Shown in pieces: positions 1 to 6,040 of a stretch of 6,040 bases of DNA; within the stretch, counting starts at the first letter, position 1; the number at the start of each line of letters is the position of its first letter. This DNA is from an uncultured Aquabacterium sp. (lineage in GTDB: Bacteria > Pseudomonadota > Gammaproteobacteria > Burkholderiales > Burkholderiaceae_C), in NCBI GenBank assembly GCA_937923225.1, contig CALAKR010000196.1, positions 1 to 6,040 of the forward strand. The letters run 5' to 3'. Position numbers and translations under genes: made by a program. The notes under the pieces were generated by a model. It ran no database searches. It saw only the letters and a program-made list of their open reading frames with translations, and was not told the DNA's origin.

Positions 1-1538
1 CCGTCGATCACGGCGGTGATGTCGGCGATGCGCTTGCTGGAGTCGCTCACCTCTGCCATGGCCTTGATGGCATCCTGCATCACGCTCTGGCTGCGCTCGG
101 CCGTCTCGCCGGCCTGGCGCGACAGGGTGTCGGCCTGGCGGGCGGTCTGCGCGCTGTTCTGCACGCCCTGCGAGAGCTGCACCATGGAGGCGGAAACCTC
201 CTCCAGGTTGCTGGCCTGCTGCTCGGTGCGGGCCGACAGATCCGAGTTGCCCACGGAGATCTCGCCGGCCGCGCCATCGACCGCGCCGCTGGTGTTCTGG
301 ACATCCTCGAAGGCGCCGCGCAGCTTGGCCACGAACTGGTTGAACGATTGCGAGATGCGGGCCAGCTCGTCGCTGCCGCGCACGGGCAACTGAACGCGCA
401 GGTTGCTCTGGCCGCCGGCCAGGGCGTCCATGGTGGTGGCCAGTTCTCGCACGGGCCGGGTCAGGCGGGTGACCACGGTCAGCAGGGCGCCCACGGCCAG
501 CACGGCGCACAGCACGGCGATGCCGGCCACCAGGGCCATCATTGCTCGGGCGGGGGCCTGGGCGGCGGCCTCGGTGTACTGGATGCACAGGGCCCAGGGC
601 TGGGCGTCGGCGTCCGGGCGCACCGGCGTCAGCACGCGCACGTTGCCGGTGCCGTCGGTGTACTCATAGGGCTGGCCCTGGCGCACGGCCTGCAGCGCTT
701 CAGGCGACAGGTCCGAGGCATCGGCGCCGATCTTCTGGGCATCCGGGTGGCTCACGTACTTGCCGCCGGCCGAGATCAGCTGCACTTCGACGCCGTCCAG
801 GCTCTTGATCTCGGCCATCTTCTTTTGCAGGCCGTCGAGCAGCAGGTCCACGCCCACGATGCCGACGAACTGGCCGCCCACCTGCATGGGCGTGACCAGC
901 GAGGTGATCAGCATGTCCTTGCCGCCTACCTTGTAGAGGTAGGGCTCCACCAGCGTGGTCTTGCCGGTGCGGCGGGGGATGTCGTACCAGTCGTTGGCGC
1001 CGGCCTTCTCATAGTCCACCAATGGCTCGACCTTGATGTCGCCGCTGCCCCGGTTCCAGTAGGACACGAAGCGGCCGGTGGCGTCGTCCTGCGGGCCCTT
1101 GCTGGCGTGCTCGGCGTCCTGGCCGTCCAGCGCGTTGGGCTCCCACAGCGAGTAGGCGGCCAGCCAGGGGCTGTGCTGCTCCAGCAGGCGCTTGAGCGTG
1201 GCATCCAGCTGGGGGCGTGGCGGCGGGTTGGTGGCGTCACGCGCCACCTGCAGCGAGGTGGCCAGCGCGGCGAGAGACTTGAAGGAGGCCTGCAAGTCCG
1301 ACTGGACCTGGCTGGCGGCGTACTGCCCCGTGGCCCGCACGCTCTGGCGCGCTGATTCCTCGGCCACGCGGCTGCTTTGCAGCCCCACGGCCACGCCTGT
1401 CACCAGCAGGCTGGCGATGGTGCAGGCCGACGCCGCCAGGCACAGTTTGGTGTTGAGCGACAGGCCACGCAGTGAGCGCCGGCTAGGCACCGTTTTGGTG
1501 AGTTCGTGGTGGTCTGGGGCGGGAAGGGCTGCGGCCAA
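1..1538 (-). CDS. Methyl-accepting chemotaxis protein with dCache sensor (C-terminus cut by window edge)
   Basis: Inner-membrane chemoreceptor that binds a periplasmic ligand and controls CheA activity through CheW, steering flagellar rotation. 512 residues are visible. Domains in order: a short cytoplasmic N-terminus; TM1 at about 32-54; a periplasmic dCache_1-type sensor at about 55-330, with WYDIPRRTG at 184-192, PYLYKVGGKDMLITS near 199 and GVDLLLDGLQ at 229-238; TM2 at about 332-355; HAMP at about 356-408 with its conserved proline at 362 (RLTRPVREL); then the MCP signalling helix with the methylation-region segment TEQQASNLEEVSASMVQL at 438-455. The frame stays open to the left edge, so the conserved hairpin tip and C-terminus lie outside. 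There is no in-frame ATG between the upstream stop (1578-1580) and TM1. I chose TTG at 1536-1538 because AGGAGA sits 5 bases before it; GTG at 1488-1490 is the alternative. A sigma-28 promoter lies upstream. The ligand cannot be read from the sequence. Confidence 0.95.
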   Translation of the reverse strand, partial: MAAALPAPDHHELTKTVPSRRSLRGLSLNTKLCLAASACTIASLLVTGVAVGLQSSRVAEESARQSVRATGQYAASQVQSDLQASFKSLAALATSLQVARDATNPPPRPQLDATLKRLLEQHSPWLAAYSLWEPNALDGQDAEHASKGPQDDATGRFVSYWNRGSGDIKVEPLVDYEKAGANDWYDIPRRTGKTTLVEPYLYKVGGKDMLITSLVTPMQVGGQFVGIVGVDLLLDGLQKKMAEIKSLDGVEVQLISAGGKYVSHPDAQKIGADASDLSPEALQAVRQGQPYEYTDGTGNVRVLTPVRPDADAQPWALCIQYTEAAAQAPARAMMALVAGIAVLCAVLAVGALLTVVTRLTRPVRELATTMDALAGGQSNLRVQLPVRGSDELARISQSFNQFVAKLRGAFEDVQNTSGAVDGAAGEISVGNSDLSARTEQQASNLEEVSASMVQLSQGVQNSAQTARQADTLSRQAGETAERSQSVMQDAIKAMAEVSDSSKRIADITAVID

Positions 1539-1543
1539 AACCG

Positions 1544-1549
1544 TCTCCT
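1544..1549 (-). promoter_or_regulatory. Strong Shine-Dalgarno site supporting a TTG start
   Basis: The minus strand reads AGGAGA followed by CGGTT and then TTG. This near-consensus site with a 5-base spacer is what fixes the unusual TTG start of the chemoreceptor at 1538. The alternative in-frame GTG at 1488-1490 has no comparable site before it. Confidence 0.7.
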
Positions 1550-1577
1550 GGCGCGAAGCGCGTGGTGCAAAACCCGG

Positions 1578-1605
1578 CTATCGGCAGGGTGGCCATGCAA
1601 CTTGA
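1578..1605 (-). promoter_or_regulatory. Sigma-28 (FliA) type flagellar promoter of the chemoreceptor gene
   Basis: On the minus strand, TCAAGTTG (1598-1605) is followed after 12 bases by GCCGATAG (1578-1585). The FliA consensus known from enteric bacteria is TAAAGTTT-N11-GCCGATAA, so the -35 matches at 6 of 8 positions, the -10 at 7 of 8, and the spacer is one base longer. Transcription would start near 1571, giving a leader of roughly 33 bases before the TTG start, which contains the Shine-Dalgarno site. Chemoreceptor genes are classic members of the late flagellar regulon, so position and orientation fit. Promoter activity itself is inferred. Confidence 0.75.
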
Positions 1606-1618
1606 GCCGTTTGGCGCG

Positions 1619-1637
1619 GCGCGTGTCGGGCACGCGC
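1619..1637 (-). terminator. Hairpin after slyX, possible terminator without a U-tract
   Basis: A perfect 7-bp inverted repeat, GCGCGTG / CACGCGC, is separated by a 5-base loop and lies 15 bases beyond the slyX stop codon. It is very GC-rich and sits between slyX and the sigma-28 promoter, where a slyX terminator would be expected. No run of T follows on the minus strand, so a standard intrinsic terminator is not shown. It could instead stabilise the slyX transcript 3' end. Confidence 0.35.
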
Positions 1638-1652
1638 TGTCCTGGCGCGCCG

Positions 1653-1877
1653 TCAATAGTGCGGCGGCAGCTCGTCGCGCAGGCTGCGGAACGTCGCGCC
1701 GCCGCCGTCTTCGCTGCCCTGGCGGCGCAGGTCCGTCACCTCGCGGATCAGCAGGTCGATCTGCTGCTGCTGGCGCACGATCACCTCGTTGAGGTGGTCT
1801 ACCAGGTCTTCGGTGAAGGCAGCCTTGATCTCCAGGGCGGTCAGGCGCTGCACCGTGTCGTCGTCGGGATGTTCCAT
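1653..1877 (-). CDS. slyX: SlyX family protein
   Basis: Small soluble protein of 74 residues, a normal length for the SlyX family, whose molecular function is not established. The recognisable family features are the N-terminal helical segment with LTALEIKAAFTEDLVDHLNE (about 12-31), the core VIVRQQQQIDLL (about 32-43), a second amphipathic stretch EVTDLRRQ, and the characteristic C-terminal PPHY just before the stop. The heptad-like spacing of Leu, Ile and Val suggests a coiled coil. The ATG at 1875-1877 gives the expected N-terminus; its ribosome binding site is weak (only ACGAG-like bases before it). The reading frame stays open far upstream, opposite the kinase gene, but that part is antisense to a well-supported gene and is not coding. 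It is transcribed divergently from the kinase and toward the chemoreceptor, which has its own promoter. Confidence 0.9.
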   Translation of the reverse strand: MEHPDDDTVQRLTALEIKAAFTEDLVDHLNEVIVRQQQQIDLLIREVTDLRRQGSEDGGGATFRSLRDELPPHY

Positions 1878-2000
1878 GGCTCGTATTGGACGACAGAATC
1901 GTGGCCGGCGCACGCCGCCAAGGCAGGGTGAGGCGGCTCTTGCCGGCGTGAAACCCTGTATCCTCTGGCGCAGCTTCTCCATGTCCAGCGAACCACAGGT
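1878..2000. other. Divergent intergenic region between slyX and the hybrid kinase
   Basis: About 123 bases separate the two divergent starts and should hold both promoters. I see no convincing sigma-70 -35/-10 pair: TTGCCG (1940-1945) and TATCCT (1959-1964) are only 13 bases apart, which is too short. A sigma-54 signature was not found. The stretch 1902-1920 is rich in short GC inverted repeats without a clear operator. Confidence 0.4.
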
Positions 2001-5000
2001 GTGCCCTTGAGCGACAGCCGCTCCCGACAGGATCCCCCGCCCCGCCACGATGCCTTCACCGAGAGGGCATTGCGCGAGGCCGAAGCCCGTCACCGCCAGA
2101 TCCTCAACAGCGCCACCGATTACGCCGTCATCAGCCTGGACCTGAACGGCCTGGTCACCAGCTGGAACGAAGGCGCCACGCGGGTGCTGGGCTGGACGGA
2201 AGGCGAGATGCTCGGCCAGACCGTTCACCGCTTCTTCACTGCCGAAGACGTGGCCGACCAGCGCATCGAGCGCGAACGTGCCGTGGCCCTGGACAAGGGC
2301 TTCGCGCAGGACGAGAGTTGGCGCGTTCGGCGCGACGGCACCCGCTTCTGGGCCTCCGGCCAGATGACCCCGTTGCGCAATGACGAGAACCAGGTCATCG
2401 GCTTCGTGAAGGTGCTGCGCGACCGTACCGAGGTGCGCAACGCCCAACTGCGCCGCGAGATCCTGGAGCTGGCCACCGATGCGGCCGAGATCGGCACCTG
2501 GGACCTGGACATCGCCACCGACCTGCTGACCTGGACGGACCGCACCCGCGCGATGTTCGGCATCAGCCCCGGCCGCCTCGTGTCCATGGACGATTTCTAT
2601 GCCTGTCTGCACCCTGATGACCTGCAGGCCACGACCGAGGCCTTCGCCTCTGCCCTGGACCCGGCGCTGCGCGGTGTCTACGACGTGGAATACCGCACCA
2701 TCGGCCAGGAAGACGGCGTGGTGCGCTGGGTGGCGGCCAAGGGCAAGGGCATCTTCGACAACGCCGGACGCTGCGTGCGTGCAGTGGGCACCGCCATCGA
2801 CATCTCCGCGCGCAAGGCGGCGCAGGCCCGCCATGCCTTCTTGCTGGGGCTGGCCGACCGCATGCGCCTTGTCAACGAGCCGCGCGCCATCATGGACACC
2901 GCGGTCGAGGCGGTCTGCCTGCACCTGGGCGCCAGCCGCGTGGGCTACTGGAAGGTGAACGAGGCCGACGGCGTGATGACGCTCGAGACGGACTACGTGG
3001 TGGGCGTGCCGCAGCTGCCGCACACGATGCCGCTCGATGCGATCGGCGCGGGCGTGGCCACGCGGCTGCGCCAGGGGCGCACGGCCCACTACACCGATGC
3101 GGCCGGTGAGGTCGAGAACGCCGGATCGGCCCTGGGCGATTTCCTGGTGCGCGGCCTGATTGCCGTGCCCCTGCTGCGCGATGGCCGCTGGCAAAGCGCC
3201 TTCTGCGTGTGCTACCGCGAGCCTCGCCACTGGAGCCGTGACGACGTGGCCCTGGTCGAAGAAGTCGCGGCCCGCACCTGGGACGCGGTGGAGCGCGTGC
3301 GCGCGGAAGAAGCCCTGCGGGAAGAGCGCCACATGCTGGAGACGCTCAACCACTTCGGCGCGGGTCTGGCCTCCGACCTGTCTCTGGCCACGCTGGTGCA
3401 GCGGGCGGTGGATGTGGGCACCGAGCTCACGGGCGCCAAATTCGGCGCCTTCTTCTACAACGTGACCGACGAGACGGGCGACCGCTACATGCTCTACGCC
3501 CTGGCGGGCGCGAACGCCGATGATTTCAACTTCGGCATGCCACGCAACACCAAGGTGTTCGCGCCTACCTTCAGTGGCGAAGGCGTCGTGCGTTCCGAGG
3601 ACATCACCCGTGACCCCCGCTACGGCCAGAACCCGCCGCACCGGGGCCTGCCCCAGGGGCACCTGCCCGTGCGCAGCTACCTGGCCGTGCCCGTGGTCTC
3701 GCGCTCGGGCAGCGTGATCGGGGGGCTGTTCCTGGGCCACCCGGACGCCGGGGTCTTCACCGAACGCAGCGAGCCCATCGTGGGCAGCCTGGCCGCGCAG
3801 GCCGCCATCGCCATCGACAACGCCCGCCTCTTCCAGGATGCGCAAAAGGCCAAGGAGACGCTGGAGGCGCGCGTGGAGGAGCGCACGCGCGAGCGCGACC
3901 GCGTCTGGGACCTCAGCGAAGACCTGCTGGTCATCGCCGACCCGGAGGGCCGGCCCATCCGCCTGTCGCCATCGTGGACGCGCCTGCTGGGCTTCGAGCC
4001 GGCCGAGCTGATGACCATGGGCTACATCGACCTGGTGCACCCCGACGACCAGGACATGGTGGCCAAGGCCCTGGCCCACATGGCCCAGCACGGCCGCCCC
4101 GTCAGCCTGGACAACCGTGTTCGCACCAGCGACGGCCACTGGCGCTGGATCTCCTGGACGCTGGCGCCGGAGCCAGGCCGCACACTGATCGTCGGCAGCG
4201 GGCGTGACGTGACGGCCGAGCGTGAGCACCAGGCGCAGTTGCAGGAGGCGCAGGAGGCACTGCGCCAGTCACAGAAGATGGAGGCCGTGGGCCAGCTCAC
4301 CGGCGGCATCGCGCATGACTTCAACAACCTGCTTCAGGGCATCACCGGGGCCTTCAGCGTGATCCGCCGCTTCGTCGAGCAGGGCCGCACCCACGAGTTG
4401 GAACGGCCCCTGAGCGCGGGCATGAATTCGGCCAACCGCGCCGCCGCGCTCACCCACCGCCTGCTGGCCTTCTCGCGCCGCCAGCCCCTGGCGCCCAAGG
4501 CCACGCTGGTCAACCCGCTGGTGCTGTCGATGGAAGACCTGCTGCGCCGCACCCTGGGCGAGCGGGTGCGCCTGCAGCTCGACCTGAGCGATGGCCTGTG
4601 GACCACGCTGTGCGATCCCAACCAGCTTGAGAACGCCATCCTCAATCTGTGCATCAACGCCCGCGATGCCATGCCCGAGGGCGGCTTGCTCACCATCGAG
4701 ACCAACAACGTCGACATCGACACCCGCGATGCCGACCGGCCGCTGGACGTGCGTCCGGGCGAGTACGTGTGCATCGCCGTGACCGACACCGGCACCGGCA
4801 TGTCGGCCTCGACCCTGGCCAAGGCCTTCGATCCCTTCTTCACCACCAAGCCGCTGGGCCAAGGCACCGGCCTGGGCCTGTCGATGATCTATGGCTTCGC
4901 GCGCCAGTCCGAAGGCTACGCGCGCATCAACAGCGAGCTGGGGCGGGGCACCACCGTCAAGCTGCTGCTGCCCCGCCACCTGCAGGAGGCCGACCTGGAG

Positions 5001-5408
5001 GTCGAGCTGGTGGGCGACGCGCCGTTGCACGAGTCCGGGCAGGGACAGACCGTGCTGGTGATCGAGGACGAGCCCGTGGTGCGCCACCTGGTGGTGGACC
5101 TGCTCAAGGAACTGGGCTACCGCACCTTGCAGGCTGATGACGGCCCATCGGGCCTGGAACTGCTGATGCGCGAACTCGACAGCATCGACCTGCTGGTGAC
5201 GGACATCGGCCTGCCCGGCCTCAATGGCCGCCAGGTGGCAGAGGCCGCCCGTGTGCGACGCCCGGATCTGAAGGTGCTGTTCATGACGGGCTATGCCGAA
5301 ACCGCGTCGATGTCCAGCGGCTTCCTGGAGCAGGGCATGGAGATGATCACCAAGCCCTTCCCGATGGACACCCTGGTGGGCAAGGTTCGGCAGATGGTTG
5401 GAGGTTGA
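2001..5408 (+). CDS. Hybrid sensor histidine kinase, PAS-PAS-GAF-GAF-PAS-HisKA-HATPase-REC
   Basis: Large soluble two-component sensor of 1135 residues with no membrane segment or signal peptide, so it should sense cytoplasmic cues. Domains: PAS1 about 27-145; PAS2 about 155-272 (ATDAAEIGTWDLD start, AVGTAIDISARK end); GAF1 about 280-435; GAF2 about 447-612; a short charged coiled coil at 616-634; PAS3 about 635-742; HisKA with H-box GGIAHDFNNLL and phosphoacceptor His772; HATPase with N-box NLCINARDAMPEGG (Asn886), G1 box DTGTGM (929-934) and G2 box GQGTGLGLS (953-961); C-terminal receiver about 1018-1133 with acidic Glu1022/Asp1023, phosphoacceptor Asp1068 (VTDIGLPG), Thr1096 and Lys1118. 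Both kinase and receiver look active. The HDFNN H-box is common in kinases with a C-terminal receiver. There is no DNA-binding or effector domain, and no partner regulator or phosphotransfer protein in the window. PAS1 lacks the LOV cysteine motif; cofactors and signals are unknown. The start is GTG at 2001 or TTG at 2007; the latter has AGGTG 5 bases before it. Confidence 0.95.
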   Translation: MPLSDSRSRQDPPPRHDAFTERALREAEARHRQILNSATDYAVISLDLNGLVTSWNEGATRVLGWTEGEMLGQTVHRFFTAEDVADQRIERERAVALDKGFAQDESWRVRRDGTRFWASGQMTPLRNDENQVIGFVKVLRDRTEVRNAQLRREILELATDAAEIGTWDLDIATDLLTWTDRTRAMFGISPGRLVSMDDFYACLHPDDLQATTEAFASALDPALRGVYDVEYRTIGQEDGVVRWVAAKGKGIFDNAGRCVRAVGTAIDISARKAAQARHAFLLGLADRMRLVNEPRAIMDTAVEAVCLHLGASRVGYWKVNEADGVMTLETDYVVGVPQLPHTMPLDAIGAGVATRLRQGRTAHYTDAAGEVENAGSALGDFLVRGLIAVPLLRDGRWQSAFCVCYREPRHWSRDDVALVEEVAARTWDAVERVRAEEALREERHMLETLNHFGAGLASDLSLATLVQRAVDVGTELTGAKFGAFFYNVTDETGDRYMLYALAGANADDFNFGMPRNTKVFAPTFSGEGVVRSEDITRDPRYGQNPPHRGLPQGHLPVRSYLAVPVVSRSGSVIGGLFLGHPDAGVFTERSEPIVGSLAAQAAIAIDNARLFQDAQKAKETLEARVEERTRERDRVWDLSEDLLVIADPEGRPIRLSPSWTRLLGFEPAELMTMGYIDLVHPDDQDMVAKALAHMAQHGRPVSLDNRVRTSDGHWRWISWTLAPEPGRTLIVGSGRDVTAEREHQAQLQEAQEALRQSQKMEAVGQLTGGIAHDFNNLLQGITGAFSVIRRFVEQGRTHELERPLSAGMNSANRAAALTHRLLAFSRRQPLAPKATLVNPLVLSMEDLLRRTLGERVRLQLDLSDGLWTTLCDPNQLENAILNLCINARDAMPEGGLLTIETNNVDIDTRDADRPLDVRPGEYVCIAVTDTGTGMSASTLAKAFDPFFTTKPLGQGTGLGLSMIYGFARQSEGYARINSELGRGTTVKLLLPRHLQEADLEVELVGDAPLHESGQGQTVLVIEDEPVVRHLVVDLLKELGYRTLQADDGPSGLELLMRELDSIDLLVTDIGLPGLNGRQVAEAARVRRPDLKVLFMTGYAETASMSSGFLEQGMEMITKPFPMDTLVGKVRQMVGG

Positions 5409-5545
5409 GCTTTCAGCGCAGGTGCAGGCGAGGCCGGCCACGTCTGGCACCCCTGTTCCGGTGGCCCCGGATCCAATGAACTAGGGATGTGCGATCGGGT
5501 CGGGCTCATTACATTCGTGGGCAATCATGGTTCACAGGAGTACCC
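5409..5545 (+). other. Intergenic gap between kinase and peptidase-like gene
   Basis: 137 bases with lower coding character. GGCCAC (5436-5441) and GTGGCC (5461-5466) could pair across a 19-base loop, but no T-run follows, so a kinase terminator is not demonstrated. TACATT (5510-5515) is a possible -10 element for the next gene, without a good -35 at 16-17 bases upstream. AGGAG at 5536-5540 is the ribosome binding site of the next gene. Confidence 0.35.
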
Positions 5546-6040
5546 ATGTTCAACCGCCCCATGCTCATGACCCGCGGCTTCTGCCTGTTCGATTCGGATC
5601 CGATGATGGACACGATGACGGGGCCCCTCTCGCGCATCTACTTCAGCGAAAAGAACCTCACGGCCGGCGAGAAGGAAAAGAGCGGCGCCCATTGGGTGGA
5701 CCGTTTCCCGACCAGCGTCAGCGTGGACGACCTGAAGGAAGGCTTTCGCGACAAGGTGCAGAATTTCCTGGATGCGCTGGCCGATGCCAAGGCCGTGGTC
5801 GAGATATCTGCCACCTACCGGCCGCCCGAGCGGGCCTACCTGATGCACTACAGCTACAAGATTGCCAAGGGGTGGATCCGCCCCGCCAAGGTGCCGCCCA
5901 TGGCGGGCGTGGAGATCGACTGGGTGCACGACACCTACAAGCTGTCTCGTGCGGCGGCGGTGGCCATGGTCAACGGGTATGAAACCGTGCACCAGCCTTC
6001 GCTCAAGTCCAGGCACATGGAGCGCGCCGCCATCGACATG
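5546..6040 (+). CDS. Putative LAS/M15-type peptidoglycan peptidase, 5' part (cut by window edge)
   Basis: 165 residues are visible and the frame is open at the right edge. The start ATG at 5546 has AGGAG 5 bases before it; the ATG at 5527 lies in another frame and has no such site. The segment SATYRPPERAYLMHYSYKIAKG (89-109, read around Tyr91-Arg92) resembles the 'YR' region preceding the active site of D-Ala-D-Ala or L-Ala-D-Glu type peptidases. SRHMERAAID at 155-164 fits the zinc-binding LAS motif S-x-H-x-x-G-x-A-x-D, giving Ser155, His157 and Asp164 as candidate active-site residues, with Arg160 in place of the usual Gly. The third zinc ligand (a C-terminal H-x-H in this fold) would lie outside. 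There is no signal peptide: the N-terminus is MFNRPMLMTRGFCLFDSD, polar after a few residues. Such cytosolic-looking peptidases are known among phage endolysins and secreted antibacterial effectors, but nothing visible here decides that. The family call rests on motifs only. Confidence 0.6.
   Translation, partial: MFNRPMLMTRGFCLFDSDPMMDTMTGPLSRIYFSEKNLTAGEKEKSGAHWVDRFPTSVSVDDLKEGFRDKVQNFLDALADAKAVVEISATYRPPERAYLMHYSYKIAKGWIRPAKVPPMAGVEIDWVHDTYKLSRAAAVAMVNGYETVHQPSLKSRHMERAAIDM

Noticed and set aside
348..1355. 335-residue plus-strand frame opposite the chemoreceptor.
   Set aside because: Gly/His/Gln-rich shadow of the dCache and HAMP coding sequence, with no family resemblance.
1644..1651. 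Palindrome GGCGCGCC next to the slyX stop as a protein-binding site.
   Set aside because: An 8-base all-GC palindrome is likely by chance at this composition and has no second copy or spacing that suggests an operator.
1940..1964. Possible sigma-70 promoter TTGCCG / TATCCT for the kinase.
   Set aside because: The elements are only 13 bases apart, outside the usual 16-18 base spacing.
1878..4229. Very long open antisense frame upstream of and in frame with slyX, opposite the kinase gene.
   Set aside because: It mirrors the codon bias of a clear multi-domain kinase, is rich in His, Gly, Ala and Val typical of antisense GC-rich frames, and has no recognisable domain. Only the slyX end is real.
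4269..5450. 393-residue antisense frame opposite the kinase's catalytic and receiver domains.
   Set aside because: Low-complexity composition and full overlap with highly conserved kinase motifs; a shadow frame.
5436..5466. Inverted repeat GGCCAC / GTGGCC as a terminator of the kinase gene.
   Set aside because: Long 19-base loop and no following T-run; weak pairing in GC-rich DNA is expected by chance.
5527..5982. ATG at 5527 opening a 151-residue frame over the peptidase-like gene.
   Set aside because: No ribosome binding site, and the competing frame from 5546 has AGGAG and a coherent protein with a zinc-peptidase-like motif.

Overview
The window is high-GC bacterial DNA with densely packed genes. 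Codon use is strongly biased to G/C in third positions, which opens long spurious antisense frames. Gene content points to a motile Gram-negative proteobacterium, most likely a betaproteobacterium of the order Burkholderiales. The clues are the slyX gene, a chemoreceptor whose signalling segment has the SDLSARTEQQAS-type sequence common in that group, and a FliA-type promoter. This placement is inference from protein style; there is no rRNA or other marker gene here.

Layout from left to right. Positions 1-1538 (minus strand) hold the first 512 residues of a methyl-accepting chemotaxis protein with two membrane segments, a periplasmic dCache sensor, a HAMP domain and the start of the signalling hairpin; its C-terminus lies outside the window. 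It appears to start at a TTG codon behind a strong Shine-Dalgarno sequence, and it has a recognisable sigma-28 promoter at 1578-1605. Upstream of that promoter is a small hairpin (1619-1637), then slyX (1653-1877, minus strand), a 74-residue coiled-coil protein of unknown function. Divergent from slyX, across about 123 bases, is a large soluble hybrid histidine kinase (2001-5408, plus strand) arranged PAS-PAS-GAF-GAF-PAS-HisKA-HATPase-REC, with its key catalytic residues intact. A 137-base gap follows. Last is the 5' part of a gene (5546-6040, plus strand) whose product resembles LAS/M15-type peptidoglycan peptidases; it runs off the right edge.

How they work together: the chemoreceptor would feed a CheA/CheW array and is probably expressed with the flagellar regulon. 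The hybrid kinase is a cytoplasmic multi-sensor whose output partner is not encoded here. The four genes do not form an obvious single pathway, and I see no mobile element, CRISPR array, RNA gene or clear new system. The points most worth a second look are the FliA promoter, the incomplete amino-acid-binding signature of the dCache sensor, the kinase's five-sensor architecture, and the Gly-to-Arg change in the peptidase motif.
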